A stretch of 64,000 bases of DNA from Changshengia sp963803165 (GTDB lineage: Bacteria; Chloroflexota; Dormibacteria; Aeolococcales; Aeolococcaceae). The translations under genes and the position numbers were made by a program. Under the pieces are notes generated by a model. It did not search any database. It worked only from the letters and a program-made list of their open reading frames with translations, and had not been told where the DNA came from. Shown here in pieces: positions 45,901 through 52,513 of this stretch; the first letter of the stretch is position 1; each line of letters starts with the position of its first letter. The stretch spans positions 124,001 through 188,000 of the forward strand of contig CAWDLK010000002.1 in NCBI GenBank assembly GCA_963803165.1, given 5' to 3'.

Positions 45901-46241
45901 CCTACGACGACTGGGCGGTGGCGGCGCGCGAGGAGGCACGCGCCGCGTTCGTGGCGGTCAGCCGTGCCCTGGCCGCCCAGGCGGCTCCCTCCCACCCCGA
46001 CGAGGCCGTCCCGCACCTTCTCCGGATCCTGGAGATCGATCGCTACGACGAGCTGGCGAACCTCGGCCTGGTGGCCGCGCTGGTCGGTGCGGGGCGGCAC
46101 GGGGAGGCGCACCGCCACTACCTCAACTACCGCCGGGCCATGGACGACCTCGGAGTGGAGCCGGCCCCCTTCCCGGCCGCCGGGCGGGGCGTGCCGGCCG
46201 GGGACGAGCCGCCCGCTCCGGCGACCTTCACCCGCCCTTAA
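42909..46241 (+). CDS. Large MalT/AfsR-like transcriptional regulator with C-terminal BTAD domain
   Basis: A 1110-residue STAND-type regulator. P-loop AGYGKSTL at residues 43-50, Walker B LVLIIDDVDEL (133-143), a MalT-like winged helix and sensor region to about 340, then TPR-type helical repeats to about 860. An OmpR/SARP-like DNA-binding domain (VRIETLGGFAVLRGGELV ... SEWQSKRARELLKLLV) and a bacterial transcriptional activator domain (about 960-1100, ending HRHYLNYRRAMDDLGVEP) follow. Such proteins switch on metabolism or antibiotic genes on ligand binding. Shine-Dalgarno GAGAGGTGG directly before the ATG. Its target may be the two small genes just downstream (inference). Confidence 0.85.
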   Translation: MEPTPIAKMLPPARPAGGIARPALAGRLAEVLERRLTTVVAEAGYGKSTLLASWWEAAPCAWYTADRTDREMPSLARSLTDALRLRVPQLRGGLARALERVAGSGSESDQPARADALGSRLAQALHERVAGDLVLIIDDVDELGAASPSSRLVEAICRHASPRLHLVLAGRSRPPFPVERLRGQGQLLEIGADQLAFSVEEVGELVADRLGPSAVPLAARLYALAGGWPAAVTLAVEALRETPPDAWPAVLENLDQTHTPLFAYLAEEVFAHQPAELRELVSRVALFDEFTPELCDALRLAGSRDAVSQLARQGLFVERREGGSLALRPLVRDFALERLPLAAGVADDLRVAAAEWLDGNGNSAAAVGMLLTARDFARLTALVTRRGPALLAAGHVASVLDACRAIPAPLRTEGIDQLEGEACQVQGDWKGALACFERAAAGRQALPASLAWRMGLLHYLRGQVDAALDVYRRGLDDDSADPMERGLLLAWTATAHWLRGDVDTCRSLASEALAVADAGGDGRALAAAHTVMAMLAAQDGDRRANDAHYLLALRAAEDARDVLQTVRIRTNRASHYLEEGAYPEALQELEVAVRLAELTSFANFHALSLCNRGETRLRMGRLDEALVDVEASRDRYQQIGSEMVAYPLTLIGEIHRERGNLAQARAAYEEAAAIAEGSGDRQALVPALAGLATVLAADDPPRATELARRAVAAGTGVEYAGALVAAGWVAVSTGDRAAAGELASTAAAVARSRRDRAGLAEALTLAAMSVERPRREGPRLHEAEAIWREVGNPLGEAKVHLALAIVERGPGAAAQRRLAERQLEHLGVHGHRGGSAAAGLLAVVGRGHAEAVRIETLGGFAVLRGGELVRLSEWQSKRARELLKLLVARRGRPASRTHLMETLWPEEEPERLANRLSVALTTVRGVLDPRREAHDDYVLADKEAVALNIEALDIDLEWFLAAAADGLSSLRRGDVAGGLPALEAAAAAYCGDFLEENPYDDWAVAAREEARAAFVAVSRALAAQAAPSHPDEAVPHLLRILEIDRYDELANLGLVAALVGAGRHGEAHRHYLNYRRAMDDLGVEPAPFPAAGRGVPAGDEPPAPATFTRP

Positions 46242-46276
46242 GGGAGCTTGAAGGGCTCCCCCTAGCCTCTCCGGCC

Positions 46277-46483
46277 ATGGAGACCTTCATGGTCCGGGTC
46301 TGGAGGCCCGGCGGCGGCGAGCGCCTCGACGGCGTCAGGGGGATGGCGGTCCATCTCACCTCGGGACGGCAGATCACCTTCTCCGATCCCCAGCGACTGA
46401 TCGCCTTCCTGGCCGAAGCCGGCGCCCGGGACCCCGGCCCCGCAGCCATGCGGACCGACTCGCCCACCCCCGATCAGGAGTAG
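46277..46483 (+). CDS. Small conserved-looking protein (68 aa) downstream of the BTAD regulator
   Basis: ATG at 46277 with TAGCCT ending 8 nt upstream, so probably leaderless. The sequence begins METFMVRVWRPGGGERLDGV and continues MAVHLTSGRQITFSD, then LIAFLAEAG: a short beta-alpha fold of a kind I recall near BTAD regulators in actinobacteria and Chloroflexota, but I cannot name a family. A lipoprotein gene follows after 6 bp. Confidence 0.55.
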   Translation: METFMVRVWRPGGGERLDGVRGMAVHLTSGRQITFSDPQRLIAFLAEAGARDPGPAAMRTDSPTPDQE

Positions 46484-46489
46484 AGAGCC

Positions 46490-47149
46490 ATGAGATCGTC
46501 CACGCTCGCCACGGTGCTCGCCGCGCTGGGCACGGCCTGCCTGGCCGCCTGCAGCGCGACCACCACGCCGTCGACCAGCTCGTCCGGCGGCGGGACCACC
46601 CCCAGCTCGTCGGCCAGCACCGCCACCCCGAGCGCCGCCAGCTCGGCCACCGCCGTGGCCACCTCGCTCGACCCCTGCCAGATGGTCACCGCCTCGGAGG
46701 CTTCGTCGCTGAGCGGCGCGACCTACGGGGCCGGCGTGGAGGGCACCACCTCGGGCGGTGGCAAGACCTGCACCTACGGAGCCGAGACCACCGACGTCTT
46801 CGAGGTCATCCTCGGTGAGGCCTCGAGCGCCTCCGTCGCCCAGGCCGACTGGGCACAGGAGGAGGGCCAGGTGCAGTCCGACCTCCAGCAGGCCTTCCAG
46901 AGCGCGCAGTCCGCCGGGGTCACCGTGAGCTTCAACGTCAACGACGTCACCAACGTCTCGGGAGCCGATCGGGCGGCGGTCGGGACCTTCAGCACGACCA
47001 TCTCGGGGGTGTCCATCGGCGGCACCGCCCTCTACCTCCTCAAGGGCGCCGACTTCGTCGCCTTCTCGGACCTCGAGGTCGGCCACGCGGCACCCTCCGC
47101 CAGCGCCATGGAGTCCCAGGGCTCGACCACGGTCGGCCGCCTCTCCTGA
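46490..47149 (+). CDS. Secreted lipoprotein with Ser/Thr-rich linker (DUF3558-like)
   Basis: A 219-residue protein. Signal peptide with lipobox LAAC at residues 18-21, then a Ser/Thr/Gly linker of about 35 residues, then a domain starting SLDPCQMVTASEASSLSGA with a second Cys in KTCTYG. The C-Q-x-V-t-x-x-E-A layout with a Cys pair resembles DUF3558-type lipoproteins of actinobacteria. Anchored outside the membrane; function unknown. ATG at 46490, 6 bp after the preceding gene. Confidence 0.7.
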   Translation: MRSSTLATVLAALGTACLAACSATTTPSTSSSGGGTTPSSSASTATPSAASSATAVATSLDPCQMVTASEASSLSGATYGAGVEGTTSGGGKTCTYGAETTDVFEVILGEASSASVAQADWAQEEGQVQSDLQQAFQSAQSAGVTVSFNVNDVTNVSGADRAAVGTFSTTISGVSIGGTALYLLKGADFVAFSDLEVGHAAPSASAMESQGSTTVGRLS

Positions 47150-47280
47150 GCGGTCACCACGCACCCCGGTGACGCGGCACGCCCTCCGCGTCGAGCGGGT
47201 CGCCGCGGGCACGCGCCCCGGCGGCCCGCCTCCGGCCGGCCCGCTGGAGGCCCGCCCGGCCCATGCCCCAAGCTACGCGC

Positions 47281-48231
47281 ATGGACGACGCGGGCTCGGG
47301 GATCGCAGCCACCTCGGCAGTCCCCGGCATCGCGGTCGTCGGCCCCACCGCCACCGGCAAGACGGCGCTGGCGGTCCGCCTCGCCCGGCGCCTCGGCGGC
47401 GCCGAGCTGATCAACGCCGACTCGCGGCAGGTCCTGCGCGGCCTCCGGGTCGGCACCAACGCCCCCGCACCCGCCGACCTCGCCGGGGTGCCCTGCCACC
47501 TGCTCGGGCTCGCCGACCCCGGCGACGCCTTCTCGGTGGCCGACTGGCTCGTCGCCGCCCGGCGGTGCGTCGCCGACCTCGCCCAGCGCGCGGTGCGCCC
47601 GATCGTGGTGGGGGGGACCGGCCTCTACGTCCGGGCGTTGCTCGACGGCCTCGACCTCGACGGCCGGCCGCCCGACCCGGCCCGCCGGGCCGCGCTCAAC
47701 GCCCGAGCCGGCAGCCCCGGCGGGCTCGCCCGGCTCGCCGACGAACTGCGCCGGAGCGACCCCGAGGGCGCCGCCACCGTCGACCTGCGCAACCCCCGCC
47801 GGGTGGTCCGCGCCCTCGAGATCGTCGCCGACCGGGGCAGCCTGGCGGCCCGGGGGCGGGGCGGGGCGTCCGCCGGCTGGCTGCGCGTGGGTCTCGACGC
47901 CGCGCTGCCGCTCCATCGCCGGTGGATCGCGGAGCGCGCCCGGAGCATGCTCGCCGGTGGGCTGCTCGAGGAGACCGGTGAGGCGCTCCGCCGGGGCATC
48001 TCCGCGGCGGCGCTCGACGGCTCGGGCATCGGCTACCGCGAGGCGCTCGAGGTCCTCGGCGGCCGGATGTCCACCCCCGATGCCGCGGCCGAGATCGAGC
48101 GCCGGACGCTCCGCTACGCCAGGGCGCAGCGGACCTGGTTCCGCGCCGACCCGCGGGTCCTGTGGCTCCGCCGCGAGAGCGACGGCGACCTCGACGATCT
48201 GGCGGCGGGGGTGCCGGCGCCGGCGGCGTGA
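47281..48231 (+). CDS. miaA: tRNA dimethylallyltransferase MiaA
   Basis: A 316-residue enzyme adding dimethylallyl to A37 of tRNAs. P-loop VVGPTATGKTALAVRLA, INADSRQV, PCHLLG and VVGGTGLYVRALLDG are intact; the C-terminal GIGYREALEVLGG and RYARAQRTWFR are the family's tRNA-binding parts. ATG at 47281 is preferred over one 18 nt upstream. It provides the substrate for MiaB encoded upstream and precedes lexA. Confidence 0.94.
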   Translation: MDDAGSGIAATSAVPGIAVVGPTATGKTALAVRLARRLGGAELINADSRQVLRGLRVGTNAPAPADLAGVPCHLLGLADPGDAFSVADWLVAARRCVADLAQRAVRPIVVGGTGLYVRALLDGLDLDGRPPDPARRAALNARAGSPGGLARLADELRRSDPEGAATVDLRNPRRVVRALEIVADRGSLAARGRGGASAGWLRVGLDAALPLHRRWIAERARSMLAGGLLEETGEALRRGISAAALDGSGIGYREALEVLGGRMSTPDAAAEIERRTLRYARAQRTWFRADPRVLWLRRESDGDLDDLAAGVPAPAA

Positions 48232-48259
48232 GCATCCCGGGGTCGAGCGCACCGGGCCC

Positions 48260-48311
48260 GAACATCTGTCAGGAACATCCGTTTGCGCTCCGCGCCGATC
48301 CGTGCTACAGT
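48260..48311 (+). promoter_or_regulatory. lexA promoter with overlapping LexA boxes
   Basis: TTGCGC (48283-48288), 17 nt, TACAGT (48306-48311) is the same hexamer pair as at recA. A LexA box at 48272-48285 (minus strand CAAACGGATGTTCC, 12 of 14) overlaps the -35. A weaker half-like site CGAACATCTGTCAG lies at 48260-48273, so LexA probably represses its own gene. Confidence 0.65.
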
Positions 48312-48348
48312 CGGCCCTGCCCCGACACGCTGAGAGGTGAGACACGAC

Positions 48349-48993
48349 ATGGCAGACGCTCTCAACCCGCGCCAGCGGCAGATCATCGACTTCCTCCGCG
48401 ACCACGCCCGCAACCACGCCTACCCCCCGACCGTCCGGGAGATCGGGCTGGCCGTCGGGCTCAGCTCCTCGTCGACGGTCCAGAACCACCTCAACTCGCT
48501 GGAGGCCAAGGGGTACATCCGCCGTGACCCGACCAAGTCACGCACCGTCGAGGTGGTCGGGCACGAGCCGGCGTCGGGCCGGGCCGCGCCGCGCATCCTC
48601 TCGCTGCCCCTGGTGGGACGGGTCGCAGCCGGAACCCCGGTGCTCGCCGAGCAGAACGTCGAGGACCACATCAGCATCGGCCAGGAGCTGGCCGGCGACG
48701 AGGGCGCCTACGCCCTCACGGTGCACGGCGACAGCATGATCGACGCCGGCATCCTGGACGGCGACCTGGTGGTGGTCCGGCCCCGGCGCGATCCGCCGTC
48801 CAATGGCACCATCGTCGTGGCCCGGATCGAGAACCCCACCACGGGCGAGGGCGAGGTGACCGTCAAGCGCTTCTTCCGCGAGGCGGGCCGGGTGCGCCTG
48901 CAGCCGGAGAACGCGCGCCTCGAGCCGATCTACGTGACCGGCGAGCTCTCCCTCGAGGGGGTGGTCACCGCGGTCATCCGCGTGGTGCGCTGA
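48349..48993 (+). CDS. lexA: SOS repressor LexA
   Basis: A 214-residue LexA. Winged-helix domain at 1-65 (PPTVREIGLAVGLSS recognition region), Ala94-Gly95 cleavage site in VGRVAAGTP, catalytic Ser129 in VHGDSM and Lys173 in VTVKRFF. It represses SOS genes until RecA filaments trigger self-cleavage. ATG at 48349 has GAGAGGTGAG upstream. It follows miaA. An SOS division inhibitor is often divergent from lexA; here the candidate lies 3.4 kb away. Confidence 0.97.
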   Translation: MADALNPRQRQIIDFLRDHARNHAYPPTVREIGLAVGLSSSSTVQNHLNSLEAKGYIRRDPTKSRTVEVVGHEPASGRAAPRILSLPLVGRVAAGTPVLAEQNVEDHISIGQELAGDEGAYALTVHGDSMIDAGILDGDLVVVRPRRDPPSNGTIVVARIENPTTGEGEVTVKRFFREAGRVRLQPENARLEPIYVTGELSLEGVVTAVIRVVR

Positions 48994-49006
48994 CCTCCGA
49001 GGTCAG
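48990..49006. terminator. Hairpin over the lexA stop codon
   Basis: CTGACCT, loop CCG, AGGTCAG: a 7-bp perfect stem including the TGA stop of lexA. There is no T-tract. It separates lexA from the convergent gene at 49037 and may act as a terminator or 3' stabiliser. Confidence 0.4.
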
Positions 49007-49036
49007 GGCTGCCCGGGGTCTGCCTCAGCCCTAGGG

Positions 49037-49603
49037 TCAGCCGTACCAGCGCGTCGTGGAGCGGGATCCCGCCGGCGCCTGGTCGTAGTCACCCGCGAGC
49101 CGGCCATCGTCGCCGTACCGGTCCGCGGTGCCGTCGTCGTACTCGTCGTCCTCGGCCTCCGGCGAGCTCTCGGCCGGCAGCGAGTCCAGATAGCGGTCGA
49201 GGTACTCGGCGAGGTCGGCCGATGCCTCCCCGTGGGCGGTCACCCGGGTCGTGCCCTCGTCCTCGATGGCGCTCAAGGCCAGGTCGGGTCGATGGTCGAG
49301 CAGCAGGGGGAGAGCGGGCAGGAACGCGAGCGGCAGGCCGATCAGCACCACCGGCGTCACCGCGGTGAGGATGAGCAGGACCAGCACGATGGCGATGGCC
49401 AGGCCCGCGGCGAGGTCGGCACCGTATCGGAAAGGGCGCGCCGCGCGCAGCACCAGGTAGTGGGCGCCACGCTCCGCCACCGCCATGCCGGGCACCCGCG
49501 TGACGTCGAACTCGTCGAGCACGTCCTTGGCGGGAAGGCTGGTGCGCACCGCGATCTGATAGGGGACGGTGGGCGCCCCCTTGCCGATGGCTGCCTGTCT
49601 CAC
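49037..49603 (-). CDS. Two-TM membrane protein with acidic disordered tail, unknown
   Basis: 188 residues: an N-terminal soluble part, two adjacent TM helices (about residues 66-82 and 84-100) with a short turn, then a soluble stretch that echoes the N-terminal one and an acidic, disordered tail rich in Asp, Tyr and Gly. No family recognised. ATG at 49603. Confidence 0.6.
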   Translation of the reverse strand: MRQAAIGKGAPTVPYQIAVRTSLPAKDVLDEFDVTRVPGMAVAERGAHYLVLRAARPFRYGADLAAGLAIAIVLVLLILTAVTPVVLIGLPLAFLPALPLLLDHRPDLALSAIEDEGTTRVTAHGEASADLAEYLDRYLDSLPAESSPEAEDDEYDDGTADRYGDDGRLAGDYDQAPAGSRSTTRWYG

Positions 49604-49883
49604 GTGTCCTTGCCCCGGCTGACGGGTCCTGAAATGCCGGCTCCCCGGCCCTGACGGCCGAGCACCCCCACGCGAGTGCGGTCCCTATCCTGCGACATCC
49701 GCATCCCTCTGGAGTCGATCTCCCAGGTTCGTCACGGGCCCTCGAGACGCCCTCGCCGGGTCCCTGACCCTGAATCCCCTGCGCGTACGGTAGCGGAGAC
49801 GGTGCCCGGTCGGGTCAGGTGACCGGGCGCCTCGGGCCCTCCCGGTGTCGAGCCGCCGGCGCGATCTCCCCGCCACCCCGACT

Positions 49884-49916
49884 GGTTATGAACTAGCATG
49901 GGATCGGTTAAGAACT
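49884..49916 (+). promoter_or_regulatory. Direct-repeat operator flanking a -10 upstream of a serine protease gene
   Basis: GGTTATGAACT (49884-49894) and GGTTAAGAACT (49906-49916) are 22 bp apart start to start, two helical turns. A TAGCAT -10-like hexamer (49894-49899) sits at the edge of the first. Such phased direct repeats are typical of OmpR/PhoB-type regulator sites. The rest of the 49604-49932 gap shows nothing else. Confidence 0.45.
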
Positions 49917-49932
49917 CATTAGGACGACCGCC

Positions 49933-50718
49933 ATGTCCGTTCGCCCCGGGGCTCGGGGAGGGAGGGGACGACTGCGGTCTCTGATGGGGCGGGGTTCGCC
50001 CCTGCTGGTCGCCGCACTGGTGGCACTGGTCAGCGGGGGGCCGGCCGCGGGCGGAGCCGCGGTGGCCGCGTCCTCGAGGATCAGCGTCGCCACCCTGAGC
50101 CGGGAGGTCCTCCCCTCGCTGGTGGACACCATCACCTTCTCGGAGCCTGCGGGCACCGAGCTGCTCGGGACCGGGATCATCGTCTCGTCGACCGGCCTGA
50201 TCCTCACCGACTACCACGTGATCCGCGACGAGCAGTTCATCGGGGTCACCATCGGCGGTGAGGGTGGCGTGTACCCGGCCAGCGTCGTGACCACCGATCC
50301 GGATCACGATCTGGCCCTGATCCAGCTCGACGGCGATCCGTCGCTCCGGCCCGCCGTGCTCGCCGGGCCCGCCTCCGCACGGGTCGGCGACCCCGTCCTG
50401 GCCATCGGCAACGCCAAGGGCCGGGACATCGTGCCGGCCGCGGTGTCGGGACGGCTGGTCGCGCTCGACCGCACCATCAGCTACGGCGTCGGGTCGGCGG
50501 TGGTCAACCTGACCGGTGCGATCGAGGCCAGGGCGCCGATCTTCGCGGGTGACTCCGGGGGTGCGCTGGTCAACACCGCGGGGCAGGTCATCGGGATGAT
50601 CGCCGCCGGGGCGAGCGACGGTCCGTGTCCGCCGCGGACCGACTGCCCCCTGCCCCTCGCCTTCGCCACCCCCATCGACCAGGCCCTCGCCGAGATCGGC
50701 TTCACGGCGAGCCCCTAG
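49933..50718 (+). CDS. Secreted trypsin-like serine protease (S1C/HtrA-type without PDZ)
   Basis: A 261-residue protein with a twin-Arg-like basic start, a signal-like helix (about residues 22-47) and a chymotrypsin-fold domain. The catalytic triad is H95 (LTDYHVI), D126 (DPDHDLALI) and S208 (GDSGGAL). No PDZ domain, unlike HtrA, so it is probably an extracellular or membrane-tethered envelope protease. ATG at 49933 follows a direct-repeat operator, suggesting two-component control. Confidence 0.85.
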   Translation: MSVRPGARGGRGRLRSLMGRGSPLLVAALVALVSGGPAAGGAAVAASSRISVATLSREVLPSLVDTITFSEPAGTELLGTGIIVSSTGLILTDYHVIRDEQFIGVTIGGEGGVYPASVVTTDPDHDLALIQLDGDPSLRPAVLAGPASARVGDPVLAIGNAKGRDIVPAAVSGRLVALDRTISYGVGSAVVNLTGAIEARAPIFAGDSGGALVNTAGQVIGMIAAGASDGPCPPRTDCPLPLAFATPIDQALAEIGFTASP

Positions 50719-50777
50719 CCGCGACGCCGGGCCGCGACCCACGGGAGGCGAAACGTCCCCCGGAGCGAGGGCACCGG

Positions 50778-50807
50778 CGGAGCCCGGCGCAGCCGCGCCG
50801 GACTCCG
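50778..50807. terminator. Hairpin between convergent protease and membrane protein genes
   Basis: CGGAG-C-CCGGCGC, loop AGCC, GCGCCGG-A-CTCCG: a 12-bp stem with one mismatch, no T-tract. It lies between convergent genes and is a plausible bidirectional terminator. Confidence 0.5.
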
Positions 50808-50825
50808 CTCCGCGTGGCGGCCGGA

Positions 50826-51803
50826 CTAGGCGGCGGCCACCCCGCCCCTGCGGCGGACGGTGAGGTCGGCCACCCCCAGGAGGCCGACCAGGAGGACGAA
50901 ACCACCGGTGGCGAGGATCGTCCACACGATCGGGGTGAACTGGGTGGACTTGATGTCGTTGTAGTCGGTCAGGCTGGCGTCGAAGGCGGTGACGAGAGCC
51001 TTGAACCGGGCCATGGACGCGGGCAGCGTGGAGAGCGCGGAGTCGAGCGCCGGGAAGTCAGAGGCCAGCAGCGCGCTGAACTGCGCCGGCTGCAGGTTGA
51101 GCATCTGGCCGAGAGCCGGCAGCATCTGACTCTGCAGCTGGGTGCTCATCGCCTCCATCGTCGCCAGCGACTGCTCGGCGCCGGCCACCGTCTTGGCGGT
51201 GAAGAGGGACCCCATCTGGCTGTTCATGGAGTCGGCCGCGGTCGCCTTCCCCGGCAGGGAGAGAGCCAGCGGCGCGGCGATCAGCAGCGCACCGATCACC
51301 ACCGCGGCCCCGGCGCGCCACCACCGCCGAACCAGGACCCCGCATCCGATCAGCAAGAGACCCACCACCAGGAGGACCCAGGGGATCGTGGCGGGCGAGA
51401 TCGATGCGGTGGGGATGGAGGCTGCCTGCTCGAAGTTGGCCCGCTCATCGGTCAGCGTGGTGATGACCTGTCCGAACTGGCTGGTGAGGGCGGGCACCGC
51501 CTGCAGCCCGGCCGACGTGGCGGGGAAGCTCTGCTGCAGCTCGGCCGATAAGTCCGCGGGCGCCACCCCCAGCTGCGCCGCCAGCGCCGGGACGGCCTGC
51601 TCGGTGAACTGTGTCTGGGCGGCGCTCAGCCCGTTGAGGTCGCTGCGGAGCTGCGTGAGGGTCGACACCTGCATCTCCGGCTTGAAGTTCGTGGTCAGGT
51701 CGCTGAACTTGGGGGCGACCGAGAACAGCCCCGGGATCACCGCCAGCGCAATCAGCGCGAGCCCGGCCAGGGCCAGCGCGATTCCAAGTGCCCACTTCCT
51801 CAT
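50826..51803 (-). CDS. Membrane protein with duplicated helical ectodomain, unknown
   Basis: 325 residues with four TM helices (about 5-25, 133-150, 160-180 and 295-315) enclosing two similar Gln/Ser/Leu-rich helical regions (about 30-125 and 185-290), which look like an internal duplication. The ectodomains have heptad-like Leu spacing. It resembles sensory or adhesin-type membrane modules but lacks signalling domains. ATG at 51803 with GGAGGAGA upstream. Confidence 0.6.
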   Translation of the reverse strand: MRKWALGIALALAGLALIALAVIPGLFSVAPKFSDLTTNFKPEMQVSTLTQLRSDLNGLSAAQTQFTEQAVPALAAQLGVAPADLSAELQQSFPATSAGLQAVPALTSQFGQVITTLTDERANFEQAASIPTASISPATIPWVLLVVGLLLIGCGVLVRRWWRAGAAVVIGALLIAAPLALSLPGKATAADSMNSQMGSLFTAKTVAGAEQSLATMEAMSTQLQSQMLPALGQMLNLQPAQFSALLASDFPALDSALSTLPASMARFKALVTAFDASLTDYNDIKSTQFTPIVWTILATGGFVLLVGLLGVADLTVRRRGGVAAA

Positions 51804-51854
51804 CCCATCTCCTCCGTGCGGATGCCTCTGCCGGCGGCGCGGAGCGCAGCCGGT

Positions 51855-51887
51855 GCCGCTCAGGCGTGCATGTCCTTGCTGAGCGGC
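51855..51887. repeat. Inverted repeat in the 5' leader of the 50826 gene
   Basis: GCCGCTCAG and CTGAGCGGC form a 9-bp perfect inverted repeat with a 15-nt spacer, about 50 nt upstream of the 50826-51803 gene. A further palindrome CGAACGTTCG lies at 51937-51946. Nothing else was found in the 51804-52083 gap. Confidence 0.4.
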
Positions 51888-52083
51888 GTCGGTAGCGGAC
51901 CCACCGGCCGAGGCCTGCCCACACTAAGGCAGCCACGAACGTTCGCTAGTTGCGTCATACAGGGGGAGGACGTTTCGCTACCTGGTGCGGGGCCTGCCAG
52001 GGGCGAAGGTCTCCTGTTACCTGATGACCACCGGCCCGGCTGGTCGCCCGAGGATCGGGCGCCGGGCCGGATCCGGGCGCCGC

Positions 52084-52392
52084 TCAGCCCGCCGGGAGGA
52101 CGAGGGTCTCGCCCGGACGGATGACCGGGGAGCTCAGTCGGTTGGCGGCGAGGATGCGGGCCACCTCGTCCCGGATGTCTCCCCCGGTGTAGTGGCTGGC
52201 AGCGATGCTCCAGAGGGTGTCACCCGACCCCACCACCACCGTGGCCGCGGCCGTCGGAGAGGCGCCGGCACCGACGCTGCCGAGCAGCGCCCAGCCGGCG
52301 CAGGCTGCGAGGACCGCCACCGGCAGGGTCTGCCCCAGCGGCCAGCGCCGGCGGCGCGGTACAGAGCGCGCCGGCTGGTGATCGACGATCAT
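52084..52392 (-). CDS. LysM membrane protein, YneA-like SOS cell-division inhibitor candidate
   Basis: A 102-residue protein: basic cytoplasmic start (PRRRRWPLGQ), one TM helix (about 26-46), short linker and one LysM domain (VVGSGDTLWSIAASHYTGG ... RILAANRL ... IRPGETLVLP). Size and architecture match Bacillus YneA and actinobacterial DivS/ChiZ-type SOS proteins that delay septation. Its promoter has TTGACA and a perfect LexA box, the best in the window, so SOS induction is strongly supported. ATG at 52392 overlaps the stop of a small upstream frame. Identification rests on architecture and regulation, not close homology. Confidence 0.8.
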   Translation of the reverse strand: MIVDHQPARSVPRRRRWPLGQTLPVAVLAACAGWALLGSVGAGASPTAAATVVVGSGDTLWSIAASHYTGGDIRDEVARILAANRLSSPVIRPGETLVLPAG

Positions 52393-52454
52393 CGCCGGGA
52401 TCCGCTGTCCGGGTGGCCGGATGAGAGGTTCACCGAGAGAACGTCTGTTCCCAT
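52389..52454 (-). CDS. Possible 21-aa leader peptide overlapping the LysM gene start
   Basis: ATG at 52454 lies just downstream of the predicted -10, where the transcript should begin. It encodes MGTDVLSVNLSSGHPDSGSR plus one Arg, and its TGA overlaps the LysM ATG as ATGA. The LysM gene has no good Shine-Dalgarno of its own, so translational coupling through this frame is plausible. Unproven. Confidence 0.35.
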   Translation of the reverse strand: MGTDVLSVNLSSGHPDSGSRR

Positions 52455-52506
52455 GGGGCCAGCGTACCACCAAACGCCCGTTCGCTGTCAACCATCCGCC
52501 GATAAT
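52438..52506. promoter_or_regulatory. Divergent SOS promoter region: two LexA boxes
   Basis: Minus strand: TTGACA (52491-52486), then CGAACGGGCGTTTG (52484-52471), a 14/14 match to CGAACRNRYGTTYG, then TACGCT (52466-52461). A second box GGAACAGACGTTCT (12 of 14) lies at 52451-52438 downstream of the start. Plus strand: GATAAT (52501-52506) serves the NUDIX gene, with the first box in its -35 region. LexA should therefore control both directions. Confidence 0.75.
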
Positions 52507-52513
52507 CGCCGCT

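Noticed and set aside
51936..51946. CGAACGTTCG as a LexA box
   Set aside because: It has both half-sites but lacks the 4-nt spacer of CGAACRNRYGTTYG, so LexA dimer spacing is wrong.
51990..52040. Cobalamin- or c-di-AMP-riboswitch-like fragment (CAGGAGACC on the minus strand)
   Set aside because: Only a short box-like piece is present; the other conserved elements and stems were not found.
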